Source: Vitellaria paradoxa
Lineage: Eukaryota; Streptophyta; Magnoliopsida; Ericales; Sapotaceae
DNA length: 64,000 bases
Assembly (NCBI GenBank): GCA_019916065.1
Contig: CM034233.1
Span: 13,349,573 to 13,413,572, forward strand
Reading direction: 5' to 3'
Shown here one piece after another: positions 10,534 to 24,000 of the stretch (position 1 is the stretch's first letter; each line of letters begins with the position of its first letter). Under the pieces are notes generated by a model. The model did no database searches. It was not told the DNA's origin and saw nothing but the letters and a program-made list of their open reading frames with translations. The translations under genes and the position numbers were made by a program.

Positions 10534-11334
10534 TAGGAAAGGCAACGGGACAGATCGGAGGTAGACATGATAATTTTTGAATCCAAACTCTGAACCCTTC
10601 GTTCGCCTCTAAATTCACCCCGAGCTCCGACTAGACATTTTTTTGACTTTCTATTCCTGCTCTAAATGAAGAATAGATATATCCGCAGATATCTGAAAAT
10701 CTGAACTCTTCATTTGCCTCTGAATTTGTCCTTAACTTAATACATAACTTGATTGCATATGTAATCTAATTATTACCAAATAATTTATTTTTAAGACTAA
10801 AATAATACATAAAAATTATCATAATAATAACTCATCAAAGTAATTCATAAATATTTTCAAAAGTAGCATTTCACTAAAGTACCATTTTACCAACTACTAT
10901 AGGGGGTGTTTGGAGTCCCAAAAGAAAAAAAAAAACCAAAAGATAGGTTTGATGTGATATAAAAATGATAGGTGGCAAAATATGATTTGAGGGATTTGAA
11001 AATTTTTGAAATTTTTTTATTTTTTTTTAGGCTCCAAACGAGCCCATAATAACGATACATAATTCTAAATTATCAATATTGTCCCAATTCAAAGTAGCAA
11101 ATTTAAAATATGATAGTTCATAACATAATTATTAATTCCAAGTTCTTGAGCCTCCAAAAAGCATTCATACATACTCTAGAAATTCGGGACTATTCGGGTT
11201 TGTTTGGATAGTTTTTAAGATAGATTTAGATCGGATATCGAATTCGGACAGATTGGGATAGAGACAATCCCATCCCTATATCTGATCTGATAATGGATCG
11301 GATCCGTACGGGTCAGCAGAGATGGCCACCCCTA
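10534..11334. mobile_element. hAT-like non-autonomous element, about 0.8 kb
   Basis: The right end GGCCACCCCTA reverse-complements to TAGGGGTGGCC, and the left end is TAGGAAAGGCAACGGG. Flanking 8-mers are ATTATGAT (10526-10533) and ATTGTGAC (11335-11342), matching at 6 of 8 positions. The outer sequences join into a repeat also seen uninterrupted near 11380-11460 and 47545-47600, which supports these boundaries. There is no transposase. A MITE-like segment with outward GGGGGTGTTTGGAG and GGGCTCGTTTGGAG ends lies at about 10901-11046. Confidence 0.6.
10901..11046. mobile_element. Nested MITE-like element
   Basis: The left end GGGGGTGTTTGGAGTCCC and the right end GCTCCAAACGAGCCC form an imperfect terminal inverted repeat around a 146-bp A/T-rich interior. 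The GGG..GTTTGG end type is common in plant MITEs. No clear target duplication was identified. Confidence 0.5.
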
Positions 11335-12754
11335 ATTGTGACACACGAAATACCTAATTATAACTATCTTGTATGATGTAGGACCTAACTTGCATTATAG
11401 TTGTAACACGTGTATGGTTGTGACACGTGATACCTAATTATAATTATTTTAATTATCTCATAAAAAAATTAGTATTTTACATAATTATTACTTATTCATA
11501 ATTTTTAAATTTATTCAAACTAAAATGTTTGTGGATATCATTTGGTATTTTTATTTAATCTATACTTCTATTTATCATATAATTTCTTTTTTTTTTTAAT
11601 TTTCTTTTTTGAATATTTTAATAAATTATTATGTAAAACATATTAAATATTATTATTGTTATTAAAAAATAATGTAAAAAAATATTTACCTTGTAAAATA
11701 AAGGTTTTAATAATAATAATAATAATGAAAACAAAATAATGTAAAAAAAAGGTTTTAATTATTATTATTATTATTAAACACAATAATGCAAAAAATAATT
11801 ATCATATTAAATAAGTAATTTAAGTTACCAACATTAATTTATAATTATAATTATCTTAATTTATAATTGTATAATTTAAAAGGAATAAATATTGTGCATG
11901 ATTACCACTTATTCGCAATTCTATTTAAATTAGAATGTTCGTTAATATTACTTAATATTTTTATTTAATCTACCTTTCTATTTATCATATAATTTTTTAT
12001 TTTTTATATTTTAATAAATAATTGAGTAATTTCAATTAACTATTATCAAATAATTTGATATTTATTAGATTAGATAATATATTTTTATCTGAAATAGAAT
12101 AAAATTCAAATGAAATTCTAATACATATAACAATAAAAAAGGGTATAAAATAACATTCATACCTACCTGGTTAGAATTTTATTATGATGGTTTTACTTGC
12201 ATCTATATATATATATATATATATATATGACATACTTCATTTAAAAACATATAAATTCTTTAAAGCAATTAGTAACTCAATGCAATGCTTTGCTAGCTTT
12301 ATGGTGTGTAATGTAACAAGAAAAAACACTTTTTATCTACTGTATATAATAATATGTCAGAATGAAATTCTCAAATAAAAGCAGGATCGATCGTCAAAAA
12401 AAAAAAAAAAAAAGGCGCAATATAATTACAAAGCTATCCTTTAACTCGGGTTGATCTGCTAATTATAATTGAAACAGAAAAATTAATTATTAATTTAATT
12501 ATTCTATTTTTTTCTCCCTAATGCAAGATTTAAACCTCTTGGACTTCCCAACTAATTAATCCCAGGCATGCAAAAGAAATAAATGGCATTTTTTTTTTGA
12601 CCGGTCTGAAGAAATGAAGGAAGTTGAAGACATGAAATGCACATGCATTTTGATTAAGGCTTATATTTGTCATGTAATTTTATTGTCAAGGCTTTATATG
12701 ACATGATAATTATCTATTTAATTAATATAAATGGTGGAGTAAATTAAAAGATCA

Positions 12755-12823
<69 letters not shown>

Positions 12824-13738
12824 CAAAATGATGAAGGGTTCGATGCCATTAGTTTACTCCTCTAGCAGACATGCCCAAAGGCTATGTAATTCTGTGGTTT
12901 TGTTTGATGTGATTAATTTAAAAACTTTTTGAGCCTTGGTCAATGTCACTTAGGTATAATTACGTTTTGAGTTCGAAATAATCCCTTCAAAGTATTACAT
13001 AATGTTTATAGCCAGTAAGATAATTAACTTCTTTTTTTTAATTTATCTAAAAATGAACTGAATGTGATACAAATTAATATAACCTATTTATTGATTTAGA
13101 ACTAATTTCATTGATAGTATAATATATATTATAATTATTTCATCTTCACCCAGATTACATAAAATTATATCGATCGTTTGATCTATATTCTGTGTTCAAT
13201 ATCATTACTCAGGTAAATTATTATTTGTTTTTTAAAGTAATGAAAAGAAAAATCCTAAAAACAACGTAGTAACCTTTTGAAACAAAAAATGATAGAAAGT
13301 TGGTATACGGTGTGTGTCAATCTCAACCATCCAAATTTCATAAGAAGTCAACAAAACCCATTGCATCGGTAAGGATGGCACTTTGGTTAACAGTTACAAA
13401 TTAAATTGTTTTTTTTTTAATTTTAAATTAAATCAGTGTTAATTAACATTAGTGCACTAACATGGCCGGCATCCAAGCAATTGCGTAGGGCATAAGCAAT
13501 TGAGATTCACATCACATGCAGTACCAAATCATATTAAGTACTGACGTCTCCTCAATTAGACTGCCTCTGGGAACCACGTCATTGGTTTTTCATCATCAAT
13601 ATTGAAATCTTGAATTAATCATTTTCACTCATTAATTATTGCTAATGTGTGATCTTGCTAAGTATTTTTTTTTTTTACTGCTACAATTTTTGTAGGATTG
13701 ATAAGTATTTTTTTTATTTTTTATATTTTCGTTAGAGT
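11335..13738. other. AT-rich intergenic DNA
   Basis: No gene supported. It contains (ATT)n/(AAT)n runs near 11707-11775, (TA)n near 12205-12228, a (CT)n tract at about 12758-12792 followed by (TA)n, and a poly(A) run near 12396-12413. The open frame at 12184-12378 is low-complexity and not credible. Confidence 0.5.
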
Positions 13739-13849
13739 TTTTTTTTTTTGAAAGGTAAAGTTTTTTTTAATAAGAGGGAGGGAAAAACTCGAACTCGAGT
13801 CATAAGCAGGCAGAAGAAGTTCTTAACCACTGAGTTACAGGCCACGCTC
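13739..13849 (-). mobile_element. Short tRNA-like SINE (about 111 bp) with 14-bp target duplication
   Basis: It is flanked by ATTTTCGTTAGAGT (13725-13738) and ATTTTCGTTGGAGT (13850-13863). On the minus strand it reads GAGCGTGGCCTGTAACTCAG, then TGGTTAAGAACTT (A-box-like), then GACTCGAGTTCGAGTTTTTCC (B-box-like), and ends in an A-rich tail. It is not obviously related to the other SINEs in this window. Confidence 0.7.
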
Positions 13850-13863
13850 ATTTTCGTTGGAGT

Positions 13864-14976
13864 CGCTGTGCTCCACCAATTAAAGTACAATGATTAAGTG
13901 TTTAGAAAATAATAAATAATCCAAAAACATCTATAAATAACTTTTAAATATTAGGCTTAGTTGGGAAGGGGGGAAAAAGTTAGCTCCCAGTTTTTTTTTC
14001 TTGGCAAGAAAAAGTTAATTTTTTTATAACTAACTTTTCGATATTTTGTTCATTTAATATATTTATCTTTTATAATTTAAAAAAAATAAAATGTAAGAGA
14101 AATGCTTTAATCTATTTATAAAAAACCGACAAAAGTCAATTAACTTAAAAAACCTGAAAAGCTCGCATGGTTGTCAACCAAAGCCTTAAGGCTGAGTTTG
14201 AGGGAAAAAAAAATAATTTTTTTAGCTAATTATTAAAACATTATTATTATTATTTTCTGTGTTTAGAAAGAAAAAAATTAACTTTTAATAACTAACTTTT
14301 TAATTTTTTTTATTAATTTGATATTTTGGTCTTTTGAAATTTAAAATAAATTTAAAATATAAAAAAATAAATTTGATCGCTTTAAAAAAAATAATTTTAT
14401 TAGTAGATTAAAGATGAGCTACTAATTTTTTTTTTTTTTTTCAACGGTCACTTTTTCTCCAAAACAGTTGCCGTGATTAGAGAACTGGCCATCAAGACGT
14501 ATACCTGCTTAAACGTATGGTCTAGACGCCTTCCAGAAGAGAGCTGCTTTGCTCGGAAAAGTCAAAAAGAAAAATAAAGACGATGGGCAGCATGGGCTAC
14601 GTGGGGCCATCAATTGAATGATGGTTGCGACCTGGGCCAGTGTCGGCAAGAGTATGTTCCCCACCCAAGTCACCGGATATCCTCCGCTAGCTCCCAACAT
14701 ATTTATCGGAATATTCTACACATTGCTGTAATATTAGTTTATTAATAATTTCAATCGGATCTCAAACAAATCTCCGAGTCTTTATGTTGCATATAAATAA
14801 AATACAATAAAATATTCATATTTTATTAAACGGTCAATATAAATTTTTTTAAAGGAATTATTAATATACAATTTATTAGGCTAATACTTAAAAACAAAAA
14901 ATTATCAAATTAAACAAAAATTTTTAAAAATCTTACAAGAGGTCGTACGGCTTTCATCCCCATTAATTGGACATAA
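13864..14976. other. Intergenic DNA
   Basis: Mostly A/T-rich. The segment 14460-14700 is GC-richer and has a minus-strand frame of 63 codons, but its sequence has no family I recognise. Confidence 0.45.
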
Positions 14977-15180
14977 ATTTTTTTTTTTGGTAATAGGAAA
15001 AATCACTTAGCGACTTTACCCACTCAGCTACAAACTCTCGGAAAAACTAGCACAGCAACCTACCGTCATGACCCCCCACTTAAATTCTGACCACTCCAAA
15101 TGAGAATTAAACCTGCGATCTAGATATATCACCTAAGCCTAAAATTTGACTCCTACTCTACTGGACTAACTAGGGGTGGG
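14977..15180 (-). mobile_element. SINE family 2 copy
   Basis: It is flanked by TTAATTGGACATAA (14963-14976) and TTAATTAGGCATAA (15181-15194), a 14-bp duplication with two mismatches. Reverse-complemented it matches the plus-strand copy at 42999-43204 through GAATTTAAGTGGGGG, GGTTGCTGTGCTAGTTT and TGATTTTTCCTATTACC before the A tail. Confidence 0.78.
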
Positions 15181-15194
15181 TTAATTAGGCATAA

Positions 15195-16231
15195 TTTGTT
15201 TTCCTAGTAACAATCAAAGCTAGAGGGTAACGGGTGAAAACCTCTATTTTCCTTTTAAGACGTTGATTTTTGCAATGAACCCTTTTTTCCCAAATCTATA
15301 TGTATATAACTGATATTGTATGTATATTGAGGTGACCTAGATGAGATGGATGGATTGTTTTTTCCCTTTTTTTTGGGGGGGGGGGGGGAAGAGATAATAG
15401 GAGGGGGATTTTTTTGGTGAAGACACGAGTCGTTCGGGGGGTCCTACCAACAGCACCAAATGTCTGGTTTCTATTCTACTTATGCGTGGCTCCAACTTTT
15501 TGAATTTACAATCCAGCACGACCGGGCCCCGTCTAGTTTTGTTCGGACCTAATTTTGCCAAGACGCTGCGAAAGAAATTATTTCTGAGGGAAGAGATAAT
15601 TTTTTTTTTTTTTTAAAATAGGCATGTTATCTAGTCCAAATTGTATGTGAACTCGGTGTGAATCCTATCAGATACTAGTCCGGTGTCACTCTCGTAATCT
15701 GAGATGTCCAGAAGAAATGAAAATAAATAAATAAATGAAATCAAAAAAGAGATCTTCGGATCTAATTAGTTCTACAGCCCTTTGATAACATTTCCCGGCC
15801 CGGATGGTCATGTCATAAACAAGGATAACCACCATGCAGAAAGACAATCTATTGATTTCAACAGCTACTAGAAATTAAGAAAAACAATCTATTGATTTCC
15901 ACAACCATTAGAAACTACGAATCATTAGCTTTCTTGTTAAACATGTTGGGCACATTCAATGGCTGTCAAAATTCACAGCAGTTTAAGCAGTGGGTCATCA
16001 ATTTTGTTTGACAACAATCCAGAAAATAAATGAGTGATCTCACAATTCCCGGGCACAATGAAGACATGATTCTTTTAGTTGCTTGGTATTTCAATCGAAT
16101 TTGTTTGATCGTGTCATGAACCTGATGACAGATAAAGGGAGAAAAAGAAAGAAAAATTACAGCGCATGTTGCTTTTTCAATTGGTGAAATGGGAAGAATG
16201 TGAGAGAAAAACAGAAGGCCCACCAAATAAA
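15195..16231. other. Intergenic, 3' side of the thioredoxin y gene
   Basis: No second gene seen. A G10 run lies near 15378 and a T run near 15601. The last few hundred bases before 16232 probably include the 3' untranslated region of the thioredoxin gene. Confidence 0.45.
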
Positions 16232-17996
16232 TTACTGCTTTACTTTTAGTGCAGACTCAATGCGTTCAATGAGCTGGTTTGCCGTCATAGCCCCCTCCTG
16301 AAAAGAAGTCGAACAAAAAGCAATTATAATGAAAGCTTCTCTATGAAAAATCTAGAACACAAAAGTAACCAGACTGAAATACATGATTTGGGATGATGGT
16401 GCTGGCAGTGTGTGCTTATTCTTAGGTTTGTATCTCAGGTCAATGGGATCGACAGCATTAACTCGTGTAATTTTTTATAGAATCAAGAAACAATCGGGTT
16501 AACACCAAATGGTAGAGATGCAGAAAAAGGTGGGTACATCCCAATTTTATCTTCTAAGCGTGGGTTGAATATAAAATTACTTTGAAAGCGTGCCATCATG
16601 TTACGTAATTTCTGCCTTCCCTTGGCATGTCCAATAGCAAACTAGCGAGTCAAGTATCAAGTGTGCAAATCAAGCTATGTTTTCTGACAAATATAAGATT
16701 GGCACTGAAAGAAATAGAGTTGCAGTTATACTTACAAAGCGATCAAAGGGTTCTCCATCCTTAAATAAGATGAAAGTAGGCAATGCCTCTATTCTATACT
16801 TATCAGCGATACTTGGATACTTCTCCGTATCAATTTTCACCACCCGAATCTTATCTGTCAATGAAGCACCAACTTCATTGAGAATAGGAACCATGAATTG
16901 ACAAGGACCACACCTGCAACCAGAGGTCACGTTAATTCTCTCTGATAGTCATTGCAATTTGCGACAATGCTGGCTATCAGTGAAGATCCGCCCCCCCCCC
17001 CCTCAAAAAAAAATTAAATAAATAAAAATAAAAAATCATGATCAAAGGGTTCCTTATCTAGGATCTCCAGCATGACAGACAAATCTGACATATTCTTTAA
17101 GAACTCAAGTTTTACAACACGAAGCTATGCACATGCACACTAATGAAGTGATTATCTGCACCATTATAATATGTGAATCTTGGCATTTCAATTTGATGTT
17201 TCATTTTTTGAGGCCCTGTCAAATTTTAATAAATCCTAAAATGTCATTTTCTTCAATCAATTGTGTTTTGATTGGCATTAATTCTAAAATAGTAAAGTAC
17301 TACTTACATTCTACTTAGGATCCTATCAAATAATTACCTATTTCCAACTTTTATCGCTTCCCAGTTTTAACAGCTTAACCTTCATTATCTAAAATTTGTA
17401 CTTTTTAAAATATAAAATAAAATATGCACACGTGTGCACGTTCAATTCTAGTAAATGTCCTTACAACCAGCATAATCATACAAACTACAGTCTAATCAGG
17501 TACCAGCTTCATCCATTTCGGCTCTGTTTGTTTGGGAAGTACGGGGGGAGGATTGAATTGGTTCTCCTGTGGTTCCTACCTTATCCCTTGTTTGTTGTGA
17601 AAAAAATACTACGGACATGTTGTCTGGAGTGAACAGCATATCCCCAAAACTGGGGATATAGAATACCATGGGAGAGGTGGTGTTGTATGTCTCCCCTCTG
17701 GATTCTTACCCTCCAAAATTTAAGGGTAAAAAAATTCATCCTCACTAAGAGCCCGTTTGGCAGCTCAAAAAGTAGCAAAAAAATACCAAAAGTTGCATTT
17801 TGCAACTATTGGTGCGTTTGGTAAAACTATAAAATTTTTCACTTTTTTTATTTGCTACAGTAAAAAACATACTAAACACACAAAAAGTTATCACTTTTTT
17901 GATTTGCTACAGTAAAAAGTTTACCAAACACCTAAAAGTTACAAAAAAAAGGCTAAAAAATATACTTTGTTCAACCAAACACACAAAAAAATGCCA

Positions 17997-18031
<35 letters not shown>

Positions 18032-21000
18032 ACTACCAAAAGTTAAGCTTTTTTTCTTTTTTTTGAACTGCCAAACGCCCCCTAATGCCATATCTTATCC
18101 TATCCCTTAACCTATCTAACTAGTGTAATCCTATACAAAAAATTAATCACACTATGAGCCCCTTTGGTAAGCTAATTTTTCTAAAGAAATAAAAAATAAA
18201 AAAATAAAAATTGACTTTTTTTTACCAAAAGTTATTAATTTGTTAAAAAGTTAAGGTGGCATTTGGTTCGTATTTGTATTTTTTGTTTTCTGTTTCTAAA
18301 AAGGTTCACCCGGTACGCAAGCGCTCCCTGGGTAGTGCGGGGGTAGAGGGAGGGTGTGCGCATTTGTACGCAGTCTTACCTTTGCATTTTGTAAAAAGGG
18401 TATTTCCTGCTTCTGTTTTCTATTTTTTGTTTTGAGGTTTATATTTTAAGAATATTAAAAAAGCATATGGTTTAACATTTTCCGTTTTTTCATATTTTGG
18501 AATTCTCCTTGTTTTAGGCCAAAAATGCTTAAAACCACTTTTTGCCATTTTGCATTTTATGCGTAAACTTATTTTCTGTTTTCTAAAATAGGTTTTGAAA
18601 AACACGAGTGACCGAATATGTTTTGAGCTGTTTTCCTTATTTTCAAAAGCGTAAAATGAAAAATAGGCGCAAAACAAATATACCAAACAGCACCTATCTA
18701 TTATGCATTTGGCAAAATTAACAACATCTGGTATAAAAGTCGACTTTTTTAGTTTAAAAGTGTGTTTGGTAACCAAAAAAAAAAAAAAAAAAATTTAACA
18801 GAAGTTAATAATTTGGGAAAAGGTAACTTTTTATGTGTAAAATTAGCAACATTTGGTGCTAAATTAATATATATATATATTTTTTGGGGTTACCAAACAC
18901 AATCTATATACAATCTCATGCATTATCCCCATGGTACTACTTTACATATCACCCAAATCTCATCCGAGTATATAAATGTAGCCTTAAATATTATAAAATG
19001 ACCATGGAGACTACAATAATGCACAAAGAAACTTACCATGTAGCGTAGAAGTCAACCAACACAGGTTTGTCCGTATTTGCCAGCAAATCATCGAAGGAAG
19101 CAAACGTTTGTTTCTTTGCTTCGACCTAATTGGTGAAAGCACAAATCAATCACTGTTTTATGAGATATTTGAAAGTGGCAATCAAGGAACACAACAAAAC
19201 AAGGCATATCTGAAGACAGGCACAGAAGTATGCAAAGCAGTCAATGTAAACAGTCCTGCTATAGTCAAAGTCAACAACTACTATTACTGTATCTACAATG
19301 GTTCCTAATGACAAAAAGGAGAAATATCCTCGGGAAACTTGAAGTCATGTATATAAATAAGAAAGTGATGCCTTAAAGTTCATGAACCTCAAAAGGAATA
19401 CACTAATAGTGTGTTCCATGACATACCAACTAATTAAAGGGTAACCTGCAATTACTTAAAAAAAATTGAAAAAAAAAAATTGAAAAAAAAAAATAACCAC
19501 TTACCTGCAGCTTCAATAAGGAAACATGGCTCAATAGAGAAAGGAAAAGGAAAAGAGACGAAGAGTTCCCATTCTGCTCACCATTATCTCCCATCTTAAA
19601 GTGAGCAGAAAGAAAATAATGTACCCTTCTCTTTAGGTTTTCTTTTCAATATTCTTCATGAGTACATTTTTCTTTTACGTTTTAGGCCCTTCATGCAACA
19701 CTCCTTGAATACATAACGGTATTCTGGCAACAGTCAGGAATCACCTCTCTTTCTTACTCAAAAGATACGAAGGGAGAGGAAAATAGGTCTTCTTTTTCTA
19801 GGTAACTTCTGGTCACCCTCCAACCCTTCCCCTCCTGTTAATTCTCTGTCCCTCTTACAAGAGAAGACATTAGAGTAAAAGTAAAAGTAAACACTTCAAG
19901 GTATCAGCTAACATTGGGATTTCCATGGGGAGAGAGAGAGATTTCCCATTCTAGATTGTAAAATGAAGAAAATCAGAGAAATGCCACAGCATTTGCTCAA
20001 CTGAATGCTAAATTTATTTTCACAGCCAGAAATAGGCCCAAAAGCGACAACATTTTGTCAAGGGCTTAGGCTTCCAATAAAAGATGTTGGGGATGCTCGG
20101 TATTCATGTCAGCTGACTTTAAACCCTTTATGAAATGGCAGGTTCTGTAGTTACAGCAGAGAAGGCATGCCATGAAATATAAACCAACTTTCCCTTCCTC
20201 AAATAGCCAACTGTAGGTATGTAAGCCGCGGCTGCAACGCCCAAAGACACTTGTACACTCCTATGATCAATCGATGAACCGCGGGACCTTTAGCCACGTG
20301 GCATGCCTCGTTCGCGGCACAGGTCCACCCGCGGTAGCATCACTCAGAAATACTTGGACACTCACGACTAACTAATCGATAAGCCGCGGGACCCTTGGCC
20401 GTGTGGCGTGCCCCATTCGCGGCGCAAGATCACCCGCGGCAACATCATTTAGGAATCAAATCCATTCCAGGATTCGGGACAAGATCCGGAATGCATCCAA
20501 ACCCTTTCCTGGCGGGATCATCAGGATTCAGTGGAGTGGAGGCTGGAATCAAGGGACCGTTAGGATTTACCCTAACCAATCTAGAGAGAGAATTGGGGGA
20601 ATCCCTATCTAGGCGCGCCAAATTAGGGCTAAGCATATCCTCTTAACGGATTTAAAGCCCGATTTCCCGCCCGAGGGGATTCCATCCTCGCTTCTATAAA
20701 TACAACTCTGAAGAACCCAAGGAGGGGATATAGATGAACGTGCTCTCTCTCTCTCTCTCTTGTTTCAGATTGCCTTGATTCCCATCCCTTCGCCGGACTC
20801 CGGTGACTCCGCCATTATCGTCTGTTAGTATAATTCCCAGAGCCATCTTCACCCCCCACAACTTACTCCACTGGGGAAGAATACTAACTCGACAATTATG
20901 GCTGGAGACCAAACTGATAAAAGTTCCCGAAGTAGGGAATCGGCAGAAGGACCTGAGGTGTCAGATCAAATCAAAGCATTAATCGAACAAATGGTGGTAT

Positions 21001-24000
21001 TTCAGCAAACTCAAACCGCCATGCAACGAACTCAAGAAGTGATGATGGAAACCCTCAAAACCCTTCAACAGAACTCTGCGGCACCCTCTTCAGCCTCTGC
21101 TGTTACGCCAGCCGCGCTGGAAAACAGTCTGAACCTTAATATAACACCACAGAACTCAGAACGCCAAGGCCTCCCTCAGACCTTGTTATCCTAAATCAAT
21201 CCTACCACCCTGAACTTCTCACCCATCCAGACACCAGCTACCCGTTCGATTGTTCCCAACCCTACTCTAACTTCCACCTCCGTTGAGCAAGGAATTCCGG
21301 TTAACTTGACCATCACCCAAACTCCAAGTCTCGTTCCCACCCTGAATACTCATAATCAAACCCTTCAAGACTCACAACCATTGATTACCCTTGATCAATT
21401 GAAACGTCATGTCAAAGAGTTGGTGCAGCATGAGAGTACAATTCCTACAGGATCAGAGTTAGACCTCCGCCCTCCTTACCCCGCGGCAATTTCCAAACTT
21501 CCATATCCTGAGGGATATGCCGTCCCAAAGTTTGTCAAGTTCGACGGAAAAAGAGGGAACGCTAGAGAGCATGTGGTACGATTTATCGATTCCTTGGGTG
21601 TTTATGCAGAGGATAAAGACCTGCGACTAAGGGAATTTTCCAAGTCTCTGACTCACAAAGCACATACATGGTATGCCAACCTTCCCGTAGAATCAGTCAG
21701 CTCGTGGGATGATATGGTAAAGAAATTCTATGCTAAGTTCTTTTACGTGGAGGAAAGGCTGACTACTCTTCATCTGATGCGAGAATCCCAGAAACACGGA
21801 GAAGATTTGTTGTCATACGTACGACGCTTCAGAGAAAAGGCACTCGATGTACAAGACCCCCTTTCAAAAGAGCAGATGGTGAAGATATGCATAGAAGGGA
21901 TGCTGACTACCTTTAAGGTACATCTGGTCAACTATCACTTTCCGGACTTCTCCAGCCTTTGCACAGCCGCAAGAAATTTGAGTGAAACGGTGAAAGGATC
22001 CTCGAGGTCCTTTACTACGGCACAGTTGTCACCGTCAAGAGGCACCCAAGATGCTTTGTGGAGAAACAGAGTAAGCCGCGGTAGTGGAGTCTTCGCCGCG
22101 GAAGACGCTGAGGTAGCTTCGGCACAACATAAGGGCAGGGACCAAGGAAAGAGGCCAAGGACAGACGAGGGGCCAGCTCCTTTTCCCGCTCATGTCTCTA
22201 ACGCAGACCTGAAGGTACTTCTTGATGCTTGGATCGCGGATGGAGCAGTCACTCCTCCAGAGCCCAAGAATCCTGCAACCAGGCAAGATGAGGAGAAACT
22301 GGGGTTTTGCATATACCATCGGACTATGAGGCACCCTACTAGGGATTGTTGGGCTTTTCGGACGTTATTTCATAAGATGATAAGAAGCAAAGACTTGGAG
22401 ATCACTTCGAGGGATGTCTTGAGAAATCCCCTACCGCGACATAGAGAAGGAAGAAACGTGATGATGATATCTCACCATGAAGAACATCAGGAGATCCCAG
22501 TATGTGTGGTAGAAATACCTACTCGGGAAACACACCCAGAGTTTGATAGAACGCGAGCCGAAGTAATGAGCACGACTTCGAGATTTAGAAGTAATGAGCA
22601 CGACTTCAAGATTTAAAGCATTTTTCAAACAACTGGGATTATCTAAGGATACCAGGATAAGAGCAATTGAAGCTATGCTAAGGGTAATGGAAGAGAGTCG
22701 AGAGGAATGCATGGAAGTGGATGGATCCGTAAGTAGAATTTTCAAGAAGAATCTATTGTCTATCAATTTTGCGGAAGCAGACAGGCAGGTGCATCATTCC
22801 CATAATCGCCCATTATACGTCCCAGTGACAATTAATGGAATGGAATTCTCCAAGGGATTCTTGGATGGAGGAGCCTCAATTAACATCCTTCCCTTGAAAA
22901 CATTTCAAGCAGCAGGAATTCACGGAAAACACTTGGTAAAGAAACCCATTATCATTAACGGATTTGGAGGCCAAGAGCAAAAATCCCTAGGGCATGTACA
23001 GGTAACATTGGAAGTAGGAGAGATTGTGTCCCACGTGAAATTCCATGTAATCGATTCCATTACCTCATATCACGTTTTGCTGGGAAGAACATGGCTACAC
23101 CAATTTGCCACGGTGCCTTCAACCTATCATCAGTGCGTAAAAGCTATATGGAATAATGAGGTAGTCACTATTAACGCATCTAGGAGGCCGTTCCAAGCAG
23201 ATGAAGCACACATGGCGGACGCGTTGTTTTATTCGGAAGCAGGGATTGATCCAAAACCAGAACCGATCAAGGGAGTTCCAATACCAAAATGGCCGAAAGG
23301 CGATGCTAATAAACCCAGGAAGATCATCAGGAGGGAAGATTCCAACATAACTAGGGTGACTAGGCACAAAAGAGCTGATGGAAAAATAATATACCGTTTA
23401 TGACGGTGTGCGGGGGCTGGTATCTCACAGGAGAAGCCTAGCCTCCAAGAAAAGGAACTAGATGAAGAATGTTGGCTAAGTACCTTTTTCAGGGATTCGA
23501 GAGTAAAGAGTAAAAGGAAGAATTCCAAGGAGTTCATGATAGAGACAAATGAAGTGTTTGAGACCACTCAAGATCCAAAGGAAGTACAGGCAGCTCCAGA
23601 ATGTTTAGAGGATGGCCCGCGGCCGCAGAAACAAGAATTGGAAGAGATTAATTTAGCCGGAAGAGGAGAAGACCCGCGGCTGATTTTCATATGTAAAGAA
23701 ATGCAAAAGGCGCAGAAGAAAGAACTGGTGAACTTGATCAGAGAATACTCAGACGTTTTTGCTTGGACCTACTCTGAAATGCCAGGTTTGGACATTGACA
23801 TCACTGTGCATCGTTTGAATGTTTTCCCAAATTTTAAACCGGTCAAACAAGGGATAAGATTCTATAAACCTGGGGTAGAACTTAAAATTAAAGAGGAAGT
23901 AGAGAAGCTGTTGATAGCGAAGTTCATCGAACCCATACAGCACCCCGTATGGTTGTCAAGTATTGTACCCGTGGTCAAAAAGAATGGGCAGATAAGGGTG

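Noticed and set aside
14509..14700. 63-codon minus-strand frame in a GC-richer patch
   Set aside because: No family motif, splice signal or neighbouring exon found.
20861..20897. Primer-binding site after the Gypsy 5' LTR
   Set aside because: The sequence after the LTR (ACTTACTCCACTGGGG) does not clearly match a plant tRNA 3' end from memory, so no site is claimed.
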